64,000 bases of DNA from Paralithodes platypus. Lineage: Eukaryota > Arthropoda > Malacostraca > Decapoda > Lithodidae. The translations under genes and the position numbers were made by a program. How positions within the stretch are numbered: the first letter of the stretch is position 1; every line of letters begins with the position of its first letter. The DNA lies in the NCBI GenBank assembly GCA_032716605.1, contig CM064509.1, forward strand, positions 51,670,136 to 51,734,135, read 5' to 3'. The notes under the pieces are model-generated. The model was not told the DNA's origin. It searched no databases and was given only the letters and a program-made list of their open reading frames with translations. This document shows, one piece after another, positions 22,341 through 33,679 of the stretch.

Positions 22341-22589
22341 TTAACATATGATCCTACTTAGCAATACAATATATTATGCAGCTGAAGTATGATCTATTGT
22401 ACTGTATAGTTAAGGAACTATACATATTTTTGGATAGGTTCGGTTTCACAATGAAAACGTTTTTGTAAGTCATCTTTACTAACAAATTACTATGATTCAT
22501 CTTAATTTACAATTTACTGTAAGTTAATTATTGATTAGAAGCCATTCAAGTAGGAGGCATGTGGCTGTATGTTATTACAACTCGTAGCG

Positions 22590-23995
22590 TCGGGGTCTCT
22601 TGTAACTATCCTTCCAACTATCGTCCAATTGCTCTCTTTTTTTGCATCTCCAATGTTTTATAAACTAGTCTTACTTCAAAATTTCTTAAGAATCTCTCTT
22701 CTCATAATCTACTCTCAGATCACTAGCGTGGCTTCCTTTGGGGTCGCTCTACTGGTGATCTTCTTTCATGTCCTACTAACTTGTTGTCATCCTCCCTTCG
22801 GTGAGACCTTTTCTATTGTGCTAGACATATCGAAGGCCTTCGATAGTCTCGCACAAATCATTAATTTCTAAACTATCCTCCTTCGGTTTCTGTCCCTCCA
22901 TCGGTGAAGTTAACTCTAATTTCCTTTCTGGCCGTTCCATAGCTGCGGTTGTGGACGGCCATCGCTCACTTCCTCAACCTTTCAACTCTGCCGGTGTTCC
23001 TCAGGGTTCTGTCCTATTTCCAGTTCTCTATCAAATATTCATTAATGATCTTCTCAACTGTACCTCCAGTTCTATTCAAGCTGATGACTCTACCTTACAT
23101 TATTCAACTAGTTTTTTAGAATGCCCCAACAAGCAATCACTCAAAATCTCACGTGATGAAGCCATAGAACTGATCTATCAACAATTTCCAATTTGGGCAG
23201 AGAAAATCTTGTTGCTTTCAATGCTTCCATATTCCAATTTCTCCATTTATCTACCCATCAAGAACTCCCGCAGGCCTATCCTTTACTCTTCAACAATGCA
23301 CATATCAACCCTTCGTCTTCTCTCAGTAATCTCGGCGTCTACTTTTCTTTGGATCTCTCTTGGAAAGACCATATTACCACTTTTGCTAAAGCAGCTTCCC
23401 AGAAGCTGGGTGTGCTCAACCCCCTCCGGAGGTTCTTTACCCCCACAGAGCTTCTAGCTCTGTACAGGAGCACAGTGCATTCCTGTATTGAGTATTGTTC
23501 GCATGTGTGAGGAGGATCCTCTCACACCGCACTTCTTGACAAAATAGAAAAGAAATGCTTTCATTTCATTAACTCACATCCACTCACCGACTCTCTGTAA
23601 CCTCTGTTTCTTCATCGCAATGTTGCATCTCTCTTACTATTCTACCACTATTACAATTACCAGTGTTCCTCAGAGCTCTCTCAGAGTATACCACCTCCTC
23701 TAGGTAGAGTATGTAACACCTGTCTTGCAACACAGTCCCACCCCTACTCTGTGCAACTCTCCAACCCGAGAGTGAAACGATATTCCCAATCTTTCTTCTA
23801 TTCAACAGCTAAGCTCTGTAACTCTCTCCCTGAATCCATCTTTCCCTCATCCTGACTTAAATTGCTTCAAATTCCGTGTGTTCATACATTTTGGCTCGAC
23901 TATTCCTTAATTTTGGCCCTGTCACTCTTTCAACTCTGGGGGAGGCACTCGTCACAGGCAGTTTTGCCTTTTGTTTTCCTCATCCACATAAAAAA
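22590..23995 (+). mobile_element. Jockey-like LINE, 3' part (J3)
   Basis: 5'-truncated LINE beginning in the RT at CTATCGTCCAATTGCTC (NYRPIAL), about 250 bp right of Harb-B. Readable blocks are VLDISKAFDS near 22820, then VDGHRSLPQPxNSxGVPQGSV near 22950-23010 and INDLLNCTSSSIQADDSTLHYS near 23040-23105 (ADD catalytic box retained). Further blocks are FNASIFQFLHLSTHQELPQA near 23215-23275 and the NVASLSxFYRYY/QCSSELS segment near 23610-23690. Frames change repeatedly. The 3' end carries AGGCAG-TT-TTGCCT (23956-23969). Nonfunctional. Confidence 0.9.
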
Positions 23996-25407
23996 TAAAA
24001 TAATATTTTTCTAGATATAAATTGTTGAAATATTTCATACTATTTACTTTGCTTAGTCCATATGTAAATCGGTTATAAACATTCCATTCATATAACATGT
24101 TTTTATAAAGGTGGTGCACATTGTTCAGCTATATTACAACATTCATTATTTTCACTCTACCTGCAACTGCTGCTACTCACCTCCCTATCTTATACAGGGG
24201 TAGCCTTTTTGGACCACACCCTTTTCACCTTAATTTGGCAATTTGATGACGTTTAACCCCCTTAGGTAGGCGGATATAAGATTATTTTTGTGCCATTCAG
24301 GTGTCGATTATTTTTGACCAAGTGATAGAGATCCAATAATGTAGGGGAAGTTGGCATTTGAGCGGGAAATTTATCTACAAAACAAAAATGAATATATTTA
24401 GCTGGAAAGGGGCCTTGGGGAACATATTGTAACTTTAAAAATGTCTGGGAAGGCAAACTAAAAGTACAGTAAATTGTTCAGAAATCGCAAAAACGACTCC
24501 TAATAACAAATGAACACAAACACCATAACAGACCCCCACACGTCGAATGACCTCGTGTTAACATTTACATTTCTATATTCCATAAGGGTTCTATTATGTT
24601 ATATAGTGATAGAGAGCAGATTTTATAATATCAGCAAATATCAGCGATATAGTGGGTTGTTATTTTTATTTAGTTTCCCTGTCTTCAAAAGTTCATTCCA
24701 CTACTTTTTCACCCAAAAAATGTCTGATCTATCATTCTGTGATATTGGATTTGGTATATTGCAGTGGTAAATCAAAGTACTCAAGTAAGTGTCGTTAAAT
24801 AGTAACTGAGTGAAGAGTTGCCCTTCAGTTTTGTTGTATGAATTATGCCTTGCCTTTGTTTTATTTTATACAATTTGGATCCTCTCTTACCAATATTAGA
24901 AATTCCATAATTGTTTACTACTTGACTGTCATAATTGTTTACTACCTGACTGTCATAATTGTTTACTACCTGACTGTCTTTCTTAAGCTTACGAACGACC
25001 TTGCGCAGTGCAAGGTGAGAAGAGCTGTTCAGTTCTTAGGGGCATCCAAAGAGCGTCGTTCAAAGGGCATAGCTAATTAGCTATTAGTAGAGGGTGGAGT
25101 ATTGGGGCAATTCCATCTACATACCATGATACTAGCGACACTAGTAACACTTTTCTTAGTTACCAAGCACTCTTTTACCTGTCCAAAATCTTTGTTTATC
25201 CATACGTTTCTCATTATCTTCTGCAGTAAATACTAACAAAGCTTGCAACCTTTATCACACCCTTTCCACTTGTTGTATTCATAGATTTCCCTTGAATATT
25301 TACATATATAGTGTATTAAATAATTGCCATACACACAAACACAAAGCGATAACACATATATGACTAACAGTTATTGAATTATTAAATACAAGAATAAGGT
25401 GTAATCT
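23996..25407. other. No gene seen; AT-rich with small repeats
   Basis: Contains three tandem 24-bp units CATAATTGTTTACTACCTGA (+CTGT) at 24906-24977. A segment near 24290-24420 (CAGGTGTCGATT, GTGATAGAGATCCAATAATG) distantly resembles the foldback of Harb-A (5400-5440). Otherwise unassigned. Confidence 0.5.
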
Positions 25408-27125
25408 ATCTATCTATCTATCTATTGCCTGACGCCGCGATCCCCGAAGGGGTGGCCACGAACGAACCGCCCCCATGCACCTCTGTGCCCAGTCAGTCGA
25501 CGCCCCTCCCCCCAACCAGCACCGCCTTCGTTCATGTAGTTCCTCACTCCATCCTTCCACCTCATATTCGGTCTACCTCTCCCCCTCTGTCCCTCCACCT
25601 CGCTCTCGTACACCCTCTTAGTCATTCTCTCGCTTTCCACACGTTCCATATGGCCGAACCATCTCAAGTTGTTCCTTTTCACACTTTCCAGCACATCTAC
25701 CTCCACACCACACCTCCTTCTTACTTCCTCATTAGTCTGTCTATCCCTCCATGTAACTCCGCACGCACTCCTTAAGTAATTCATTTCCACTGCTCTCACT
25801 CTTGGTCTGAGTCTCTCAACCAACGTCCATGCTTCGCTTCCGTAAGTCAGTGTCGGGATTACCACACTGTCATGCAAGGACTTCTTCACTTCCATACTGA
25901 CCACCCTATTTCTTGTTACTGCTTTTAGCGTTCCTACAACCCTCTTCCCCTGTTGTACCCTCTCCCGCACCTCTTCATCCATAGTCCCATCTTTACTCAA
26001 CACACTGCCCAGATACTTAAAAGAGTTGACGATCTCCATAGCCTGACCGTTCAGCTTCACCTCACACTCTGTGACTTCACCCCTTTCGAAGACCATAACC
26101 TTGCTCTTCCCCGTATTTACCTTCAAATTCCGTTTTTCGCACACTGTTCCAAACTCATTTACCAGACCCTGCAACTCCCATTCATTATCACTCATCAGAA
26201 CTGTATCATCCACAAACAGCAGTATAGGTAGCTTCCACTCAATTCCCTCCCTTTTCAGCGATACACCAACATCCACTGCTCTTGATAGTATTTCTTTCAT
26301 AACTCCATCCATATATACAGTAAACAACCACGGGGACATCACACACCCCTGTTTCAAACCAACATTCAGGTCAAAGAACTCGCTCTGCTCACTCTCCACA
26401 CGTACTGCCGCCTTTGCACCCTCATACATGCTCTTCACTGCTTTCAGCAACTTGCCCTCTACTCCGTATATTCTAAGTACTTTCCACAAACCTTCTCTAT
26501 CCACTCTGTCATAGGCCTTCTCCAAGTCCATAAAGGCAACATACACCTTTTGTTTCTTCTCCAGATACTTCTCCACAACACAATTCAGGGTAAAAATCTG
26601 ATCTACACATCCTCTTCCCTTCCTAAAACCTCCCTGCTCGTCGCCTATCCATTTCTCCGTTCTCACTCTCACTCTCTCAATCACTACCCTACTGTATACC
26701 TTCCCTACTACGCTTAGAAGACATATTCCTCGGTGGTTACCACACACTCCTCTTTCCCCTTTGCCCTTATATAGGGGGACTATTATGCCAGTCTTCCAGT
26801 CATCGGGTGCACTGCCCTTCTCCCATGCTAGTTTGCACATTTTCCATACCCATTCTATCACTATCTCACCACCATACCTCAACATTTCCCCACACACTCC
26901 ATCTGTTCCTGGTGCTTTCCCCAACTTCACTCTTTTCATGGCTTCCCACACTTCTGACCTCCTGATCCCCACCTCCTCCTCCACTACTTCTCTTCTTCTC
27001 CCTCCCATACCATATCCAGCTATGTTTGCTGGCTCTTCATTCCTTTCATTTAGCAACTCACTGAAGTACTCCCTCCATCTTTCGACTCTCTCTTGCTTCT
27101 CGGCATTAATACATGTAATACATTT
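25408..27125 (-). mobile_element. RTE-type LINE, 5'-truncated (RTE-1)
   Basis: Minus-strand non-LTR element ending at a (TCTA)n tract (25408-25424 on the plus strand), the 3' microsatellite typical of RTE-type elements. The 5' side stops near 27125, inside the region before the RT palm, so the endonuclease is missing. It contains one uninterrupted reading frame. Two further copies (43730-44755 and 56121-56225) share the same 3' end, as does a short segment at 38686-38835. Confidence 0.92.
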
Positions 27126-27143
27126 TATAAAAGTACTTGACAC
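25422..27143 (-). CDS. RTE reverse transcriptase (partial, open)
   Basis: An open frame of about 570 codons whose family similarity begins at RVERWREYFSELLN. RT blocks are in order: KLGKAPGTDGVCGEML, an ICLLSVVGKVYSRV segment, GFRKGRGCVDQIF and AFMDLEKAYDRVDREGLWKV (first catalytic D). Next come VGLKQGCVMSPWLF and LLFVDDTVLMSD (FVDD replaces the commoner FADD but keeps both Asp). The C-terminal part contains LTYGSEAWTL, a RSACGVTWRDRQTNEEVRRR segment and the RWFGHMERVESERMTKRVYE block, ending GHPFGDRGVRQ. No stop or frameshift interrupts it. The endonuclease is absent, and the first Met (27143) lies in flanking DNA, so the start is artificial. Confidence 0.92.
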   Translation of the reverse strand: MSSTFIKCITCINAEKQERVERWREYFSELLNERNEEPANIAGYGMGGRRREVVEEEVGIRRSEVWEAMKRVKLGKAPGTDGVCGEMLRYGGEIVIEWVWKMCKLAWEKGSAPDDWKTGIIVPLYKGKGERGVCGNHRGICLLSVVGKVYSRVVIERVRVRTEKWIGDEQGGFRKGRGCVDQIFTLNCVVEKYLEKKQKVYVAFMDLEKAYDRVDREGLWKVLRIYGVEGKLLKAVKSMYEGAKAAVRVESEQSEFFDLNVGLKQGCVMSPWLFTVYMDGVMKEILSRAVDVGVSLKREGIEWKLPILLFVDDTVLMSDNEWELQGLVNEFGTVCEKRNLKVNTGKSKVMVFERGEVTECEVKLNGQAMEIVNSFKYLGSVLSKDGTMDEEVRERVQQGKRVVGTLKAVTRNRVVSMEVKKSLHDSVVIPTLTYGSEAWTLVERLRPRVRAVEMNYLRSACGVTWRDRQTNEEVRRRCGVEVDVLESVKRNNLRWFGHMERVESERMTKRVYESEVEGQRGRGRPNMRWKDGVRNYMNEGGAGWGEGRRLTGHRGAWGRFVRGHPFGDRGVRQ

Positions 27144-27619
27144 CTACATTCACCAGCCATGCAAAAATGGAATTCTATAAATATTCCTTGCATTAGAAAT
27201 GTTCCAGATACAAAGATGATAAGCAAGAGCAGACGTCGACCGTTGGAGGTAGCATAATTACCGACTACTTTGTTTACTTCCAGCCTAACATCTTTGCGAG
27301 TTTTTGGAAGTGACAAAGTCTAAAGGCATATTGCAAATAAGGTGATTGCAAGCACCAGCCGAACAGGGTGTGCTTTAAGTGGCTCATATGGAGAGCTGGA
27401 ACTCCTGTTTCACCACCTGGCCTCCTGTGTTGATATATTCCGTGCCTCACAAACATAGAGGGCTATTCCAGTCTCCTTCCAAAACACCTCCTCTTCCTTT
27501 CAATACACTATACTACTAACACATAAATATCGTCTCACTCCCCAGGGGGAGGGTGGGGGGGAATAAATATCCCCATCAACTTGACTCATGTTGTGAACTG
27601 CTAACTCCTTCAACGAACC
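27144..27619. other. No gene seen
   Basis: Unique-looking sequence between RTE-1 and LINE J2. It contains a GGGGGAGGGTGGGGGGG run near 27545. Confidence 0.5.
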
Positions 27620-28370
27620 TGATCTTCTTTTCCTCACAAAGACTCAGGTATCTTAAGCAACCTCCTCTCTGTTTCCTCCTATTTTCTCTATCCTGGTTTC
27701 AAAGCCAAAGGCGGATGTTGTGTATATGTGCACAACAAGCTCACTTGTTCTCATGATCCTGACTTTGATGCCTCTGAATTCTCAACTCTTTGGATCAAAC
27801 TTTCCTGTCACTCTAATATTAAATATTTCTGTGTTGTCTGTCTATCCCCAATCTCTACAGACTTGCATAATTTCTTTGACTATCTTACCTCTAAAGTGAA
27901 ACACATTCTATCCATTTCTCCCTTTTCTGAACTCTCCAGCTTGGGGGATTTCAACGCTCACCATCGTCAAAGGCTCTCCTCTCGTTTCACTGACCAACCT
28001 GGTGTGTCTGTTCTGTCCTAAATGACCAAGAGCAGTTAGTCCAGCACTGTACTAATATCCCTGACCACCTTGTAGATTGGCACAATATTCTTGACTTTTT
28101 TCTAACCTCTAATCCTTCTGCTTACACTGTAAACTTTCTCTCTCCGTTGGGCTCCTCCGATCATAACCTTATCTCTGCTACCTGTCCTGTCTCTCCAGTA
28201 TGGCCATCTGATCCTCCCAGCCAGCGGTGCTCGTGGTAATTTGGCGCTGCCATGAGGGAGGCTCTTCGGCAGTACTTCTTTGAATTCATATGGAATTATT
28301 TTTGCTTCCATAGCCGGGACCCTCAGAGTATGCAGAATGCGTTATCGAAATAATCATCTCGGGCATGGAG

Positions 28371-28374
28371 GCAT
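28371..28374. repeat. Probable 4-bp target duplication of the Gypsy element
   Basis: GCAT precedes the left LTR and GCCT follows the right LTR (38259-38262), one mismatch. The interrupted LINE codons GGCATGGAGGCAT fit a GCAT target. Confidence 0.5.
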
Positions 28375-30081
28375 TGTTACGATCCAGGTTCTCAAAGACA
28401 CAGGGCTCTTCAACATTGGACTAGATAATGGCAAAATGCAACAACGGTAACACTAGATCCAACCCCTGCCTTAAACACTGGAAAACAAAACACCATTACC
28501 GCCCTGAGTCGTGCCTGGACAACGAGGTATCCTATGACTCGGTAACTGGTGCACACACACTAGGCTGACGCTCGATGAAACAGCCTATTCTCAAACAGTA
28601 AAAGATTACTCGATTAGGTTACACAAAGAAAAGATAGTTAACGTGATTAATTAACGTTACGGTAGATACTCAAATAACTGGCACTCCTGTATTAAAGAAA
28701 GTGCAATGCTAGTCCTGCAGCATCAACTGGAAACTTCTGAAATAAGTCTGATGCTGGGAAGATGTTCGTAAAGAATCTTGAACAATTATAATGCAGAATA
28801 CGGGTCACAATAAATGCTAGGACATATAGTAATAATAGGCAGGCGAATAATAAAGACTGCGCAAAGGTAGTAATGCTCGACAACTAAAGAAATGCTTCGT
28901 GACACAACGCAACAGCCTACTCGGGTTGTGCAACTCAACAACAACCTCGGCTCAAAAGTGCAGTGAATAATAATGTTGCATACATATAATAATGGGGCTT
29001 ATCTCTAACCAGTGTCTGCTCAGTTAATAAAGTCTAGCTGGGGTATCAAGGCAGGGCAACAATGGGCGAGCATGCGGCTCGTAGCCTAACGTTGTCCGAA
29101 GGTGGTATAATGAAGATTACGTTATATGACGGGGATGCTCTCTTGATAAATCTAGGTCTCTAGTACCTAGTTCTATCCTGGCGATCCCTCAGAAGTCAAC
29201 ACAAAGAGGCAGCACTATGTTGTGAGGGATAGGCTATGGCCCTCTCACACCACAACGCTGTGCTCGCAAAGTAAACCCACCCGAAGACAACTTAGGCTCC
29301 CACAGTACCTGTCGATGTCGTGCAGGGCTTAGCTAACACTGCACACATCGGAGACAACGACACAGTAACCTTACCCCCAGTCTAGCTTTAGATAACCAAG
29401 CAGAATCACTCAACACCTTGCCAGGGAGACATATACCGGTCTACAACCTTCCCGAGAGAGGACACACACGGAAAAGTCCGTCTCTCCAACCCCTCAATAA
29501 AGCATAATACCTCCTTAATCTAATACATGGAAATATCTGAGAGCTTCGCGTACAATACGACTGGCCGACGGTGAACGTCTATGCTGAAACCAGAAGGGAT
29601 GTTGAGTTTAATAAAGATTAGAGAATGAGAAAGGAGAAGTCGAGAGAGAGGAATAGTATGCAAAGTGGCGAGTATGGGGGACAGAATTGCAAAGGATGTA
29701 GACGATACGCGTGTCAGGCAAGCTCTGAGCTGGTAAAGAACACGCGGCCACGATGGGCAGGGACTAGTTGACCACCCGGCCTCCATCGCCGTCAGCGCCC
29801 AAGCGAGCCGGGCCACAGCTCACCCCGCTGCCAGGTGTACTCCCTCACCCTCTCTCGCTCGCCTCCCACACAAGCAACATTTATATTATAGCGAATATAA
29901 AATATAAGGCGCGGTCACAGACCAAAACAAAGACCATTTCTAGACTGTCTGTGGCAACACGACACTAATAAAATAAAGTAGATCATTCTAGGACAACTAT
30001 AGCCCATCCCCCCATCCTGGCGAGCGCTAGCGAGCTGCAATGCCCCACGCAACCATTCTGTTAACGCCAGGAGGCGTCACA
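28375..30081 (-). repeat. 3' LTR (left), 1,707 bp
   Basis: Plus-strand limits TGTTACGATCC...GGCGTCACA. The pre-insertion TTAA (CCTCCTTAATCTAATAC, near 29517) corresponds to the MITE target in the other LTR. No internal insertion. Confidence 0.95.
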
Positions 30082-30092
30082 CCCCCCTCAAG
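30082..30092 (-). promoter_or_regulatory. Polypurine tract
   Basis: On the minus strand CTTGAGGGGGG lies immediately before the LTR TGTGACG, the position where plus-strand DNA synthesis is primed. Confidence 0.75.
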
Positions 30093-30580
30093 ATATGGGA
30101 CACTCAACCATGGGCCCATATCTGAACAGGCAGAATGTCGCTAGAATCTGCCACTCCTAACCACTCTGCCACTCATGGAATGCAAGCTCAGCCTCCTCAA
30201 AAAAAATACAACAACATTTATATATAAAAACAAATCTTATCACCCTTCCCAAACATAATACATTAATTCATAACATTGTGCTCCCAGAGCGAGCTTTAAG
30301 AAGCACAGCCTACTGAGGGAAAATCATCTGCACTCAGTACTCAGCTACAATATTATCTTAAAATTAATTATTAAAAAGAAAGAGTTTTTATTTAATTTTT
30401 CATATTTTATTTTAATGTTTTTGGCGGCTACTATAGATGTAGCCTAATTTTCGTCGAATCAAAGCCAACAACTCCTGCCCTGCGACCCTACGCTGATGCT
30501 ACAGACGCGAGCCAACAAGCACCAGCGCAAAAATACACCGCGAGCCAAGACAGGAGGCTATACCAACATACTGTGGTAGC

Positions 30581-33500
30581 CTACTCCGGATCCTCCACCC
30601 GCGACAGACAGTCCGCAATCACATTCTCACAACCGGCAATATGGCGAATGTCTAAGTTGTACTCTTGCAACATGAGCGACCATCTGGTCAGCCTCATATT
30701 CCGGTTGTGGAATTGATTGAGGAATTTAAGCGGGTGGTGGTCGGTATACACTACCACGACTGGCCCATAGGCAGGAACATAGACCTCAAAGTGTTGAGCG
30801 CTAACACGATTGCCAGCAGTTCCTTTTCAACAACCGAATAGTTTTTCTGTGCTGAATTAAATTTCTTTGAAAAGAAACTGACTGGATGCTCAAGACCTTC
30901 CTCGTCTGTCTGCAAAAGTACGGCACCAGCCCCTACTCCGCTGGCATCAGTCACCAACTGAAATGGTCGTTCAAAGTCCGGGGCCCTGAGGATAGGGTGA
31001 GTGCATAAAAGGTGTTTAACTACTCGAAATGCCTGCTCACACTCAGGTGCCCAGCGGAACTTTTTATCTTTAGCTAGTAGATCTGTCAAAGGAGCTAACA
31101 CAGTAGAATACCCTCTTATAAAGCGGCGGTAATACCCAATCATGCCCAAAAATCTCATGATCTGCCGCTTGGTGGTCGGCCTGGGGAACAAGTCGATAGC
31201 CTGTATCTTCTGTTGGGGCGGGCTCACCTGCCCTAACCCAACCACAATCCCCAGATACTGCACCGTGGCTTGCACAAAGTCACACTTGCCCAGATTAACC
31301 ACCAAGCCTGCTTTACTAAGTTGACTAAATAAGGCTTCTATGTGCTCACAGTGACTTTGGAAATCGTTGTCATAAATGATCACGTCATCAAGGTAGACAG
31401 TACAGTTTGGGATGTCTGCTACGATGTCGTTCATTAAGCTCTGGAAAGTGGCCGGTGCATTTTTCAGACCATATGGCATCACGTTGCAACGGTAAGTACT
31501 GCCATCCACCACAAACCCGCACACCTCTTTAGCCCGCTCAGACAGTGGTACTTGCCAGTAGCCTTTGACGAAGTCTACCTTGGTCAAGTACCTTGCTTTC
31601 CCGATCTTATCCACACTGTCATCCACCCGGGGAAGAGGATATGCGTTGGTGGGGGTCAACCCGTTCAACCGCCTAAAGTCAATGCAGAACCGAACTTTTC
31701 CATCAGGTTTGGGCTGCAGAGTGACAGGAGAAGTCCACCGTACTGCCCCCTTCTCGATCAAGCCTCTCGCCAGCATATACTCCAGCTCATCCCTGAGCGC
31801 TGGGAGTTTAATGGGTGGCACCCGATAAGGTATCGACTTGAAGGGGGGGTGCTCTCCTACATCGACGTCAGGCACCGCTTGAGTAGTGAGGCCTGGGTGC
31901 TCGGCAAATACAGTGGGGTATGAATCGAACAGGCGCTGCACTGCCACCTGCTGTTCCTCCGGCAGGTGCGCCAGAGCATCATGCGCACATTGGCTCGAAT
32001 TCCCCGCCCTCTGATCAGCCGAGACATGACAATCCCAGTTATCATCCACCTGATCATTGCTGCCCCCCTCTCCTTCTCCACCATGACCGCAGCAGTTCAA
32101 CACAAGGACAGCTAGTGACTCAGGTGGGCGCCTCACATACTCCTTCAACAAATTAATGTGGCATAGTTGGTTACGCTTCTTCCGGTCTGGAGTGGCAACG
32201 AGGTAATCCAGATCGGAGATCTTTGACACCACCCGATAAGGCCCAGCGTACTTGGCAGCCAGAGGATGACCTGCCAAAGGCAACAGGACCAACACCTCTT
32301 GACCTACCTGAAACTCCCGGAGTTTCGCCTTAGTATCGTACCTGTCCTTCATACGGGCCTGCGAACTCACCAAATTACGCCCGGCCAGCTCCAGACTTCT
32401 AAGCATTCTCTCTCTGCTCTCGAGGACGTATCTCAACATAGAACATGGCTTAGCGGTACCCTCCCAAATTTCCTTCACCATGTGGAGAGGGCCCCTCACC
32501 TGATGCCCGAAAACAAGCTCATTCGGACTGAAACCGAGACTCTCTCCAGGTACTTCTCTTGCCGCGAACAAAACATACGGCAGACCAAGGTCCCAATCCT
32601 TTCCGTTCTTTGTGCAATAACATCGAAGCATGCTTTTCAGCGTGGCGTGCCACCTCTCCAACACCCCTTGACTCTCCGGGTGATTCGCAGAAGAGACGAC
32701 AGTGCTGATGCCATGCTGAATCATAGTTTGTTTGAACAGATTAGAGGTAAAATTAGAACCTTGGTCCAATTGCACCTCTTGCGGGTAACCATACCGCGAG
32801 CAATACAAGAGCAGGTTGCGGACAACAGTTTTCGCCGTGCCATTTCTCATTGGATATGCATCTGGATAACGAGTGGCCACATCCATGATAGTTAATAGAA
32901 ATTTATTACCGGCACTAGTAGGGGGTAGGGGTCCGACCATATCAATGATGACCTTACTGAAGGGCGGTCCACTGACAGGAATGGGGTGCAACGGGGCTCT
33001 CGGAATTGTTTGGTTAGGTTTTCCAACCCTCTGGCACGTATGACACCTTGCTATCCAGGTTACCACCTGCCCCTTCAACCCCGGCCACCAAAAAAAAAAT
33101 TCTAAAGCCGCCACCGTTTTTCTCACCCCTAGAAGTCCTGCCAGTGGTATGTCATGCACCAACCTCAGTAGGCTATCCCTGCACTCCCGTGGCACCACCA
33201 ACTGGTCCACTACTCCGGACCCCTCTTGCCAACTACGTTTAGGGTCTTGAAAATGCCTATAGAGGATGCCTTCTAAATAACAAAAATCTCCTGGCTGTGC
33301 ATCGCCGTCCTCGTCGAGCTCTACAGCTCCATTAGCACACGTTTGGAGCTCAGGGTCCTCTAGTTGCAACCGACGTATATCTGAGGGTGCCAAGCGCTCT
33401 AACTGCTCCCGGAGCAATGCACGACCTTCCCCGATACTGGGCTGCTCCCTCTGTCTCTCTCGATGTACATAACGTTGCTGTCGTGGAGACTCGTCATGCC

Positions 33501-33678
33501 CAGCCTCGTCACTCTCGATGACAGGCCCAGGGGCTACTCCAGAATTAAGTAATGGTGCTAATACTGAATCACCCAGGAGAGCCGCCGAGTCAAAACTCTT
33601 AAAACCAACTCCAGCTTTAGCCTCCTCCTGTTGATCGTTCCTCCGCTGGTCTGAAGACGGAGGACTAGGCTGTGACAC
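30581..33678 (-). pseudogene. Gypsy pol: integrase, then RT, then RNase H
   Basis: Open from 33678 to a frameshift near 30795; the remaining codons continue in another frame to TAG at 30581. Integrase comes first: zinc-finger region with CHTC, but the second His of HHCC is Leu (AGLLGVRKT). Its core has VIIDMVGPL (D), VQLDQGSNFTSN (D) and HPESQGVLERWH (E), all catalytic residues kept. RT follows about 300 residues later: CIDFRRLN, then KVDFVKGYWQVPL (D), MPYGLKNAPATFQ and VYLDDVIIY (DD). RNase H has LVTDASGVGAGAVL and VVEKELLAIV; TDHHPLKFL and NVIADCLSR lie after the frameshift. The polyprotein would act in reverse transcription and insertion. It starts with GTG one base after the gag stop, so frameshift expression or an upstream entry is likely. 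Confidence 0.93.
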
Positions 33679-33679
33679 T

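Noticed and set aside
31552..32895. Plus-strand frames opposite the Gypsy pol gene
   Set aside because: Shadows of the minus-strand gene without domains of their own.
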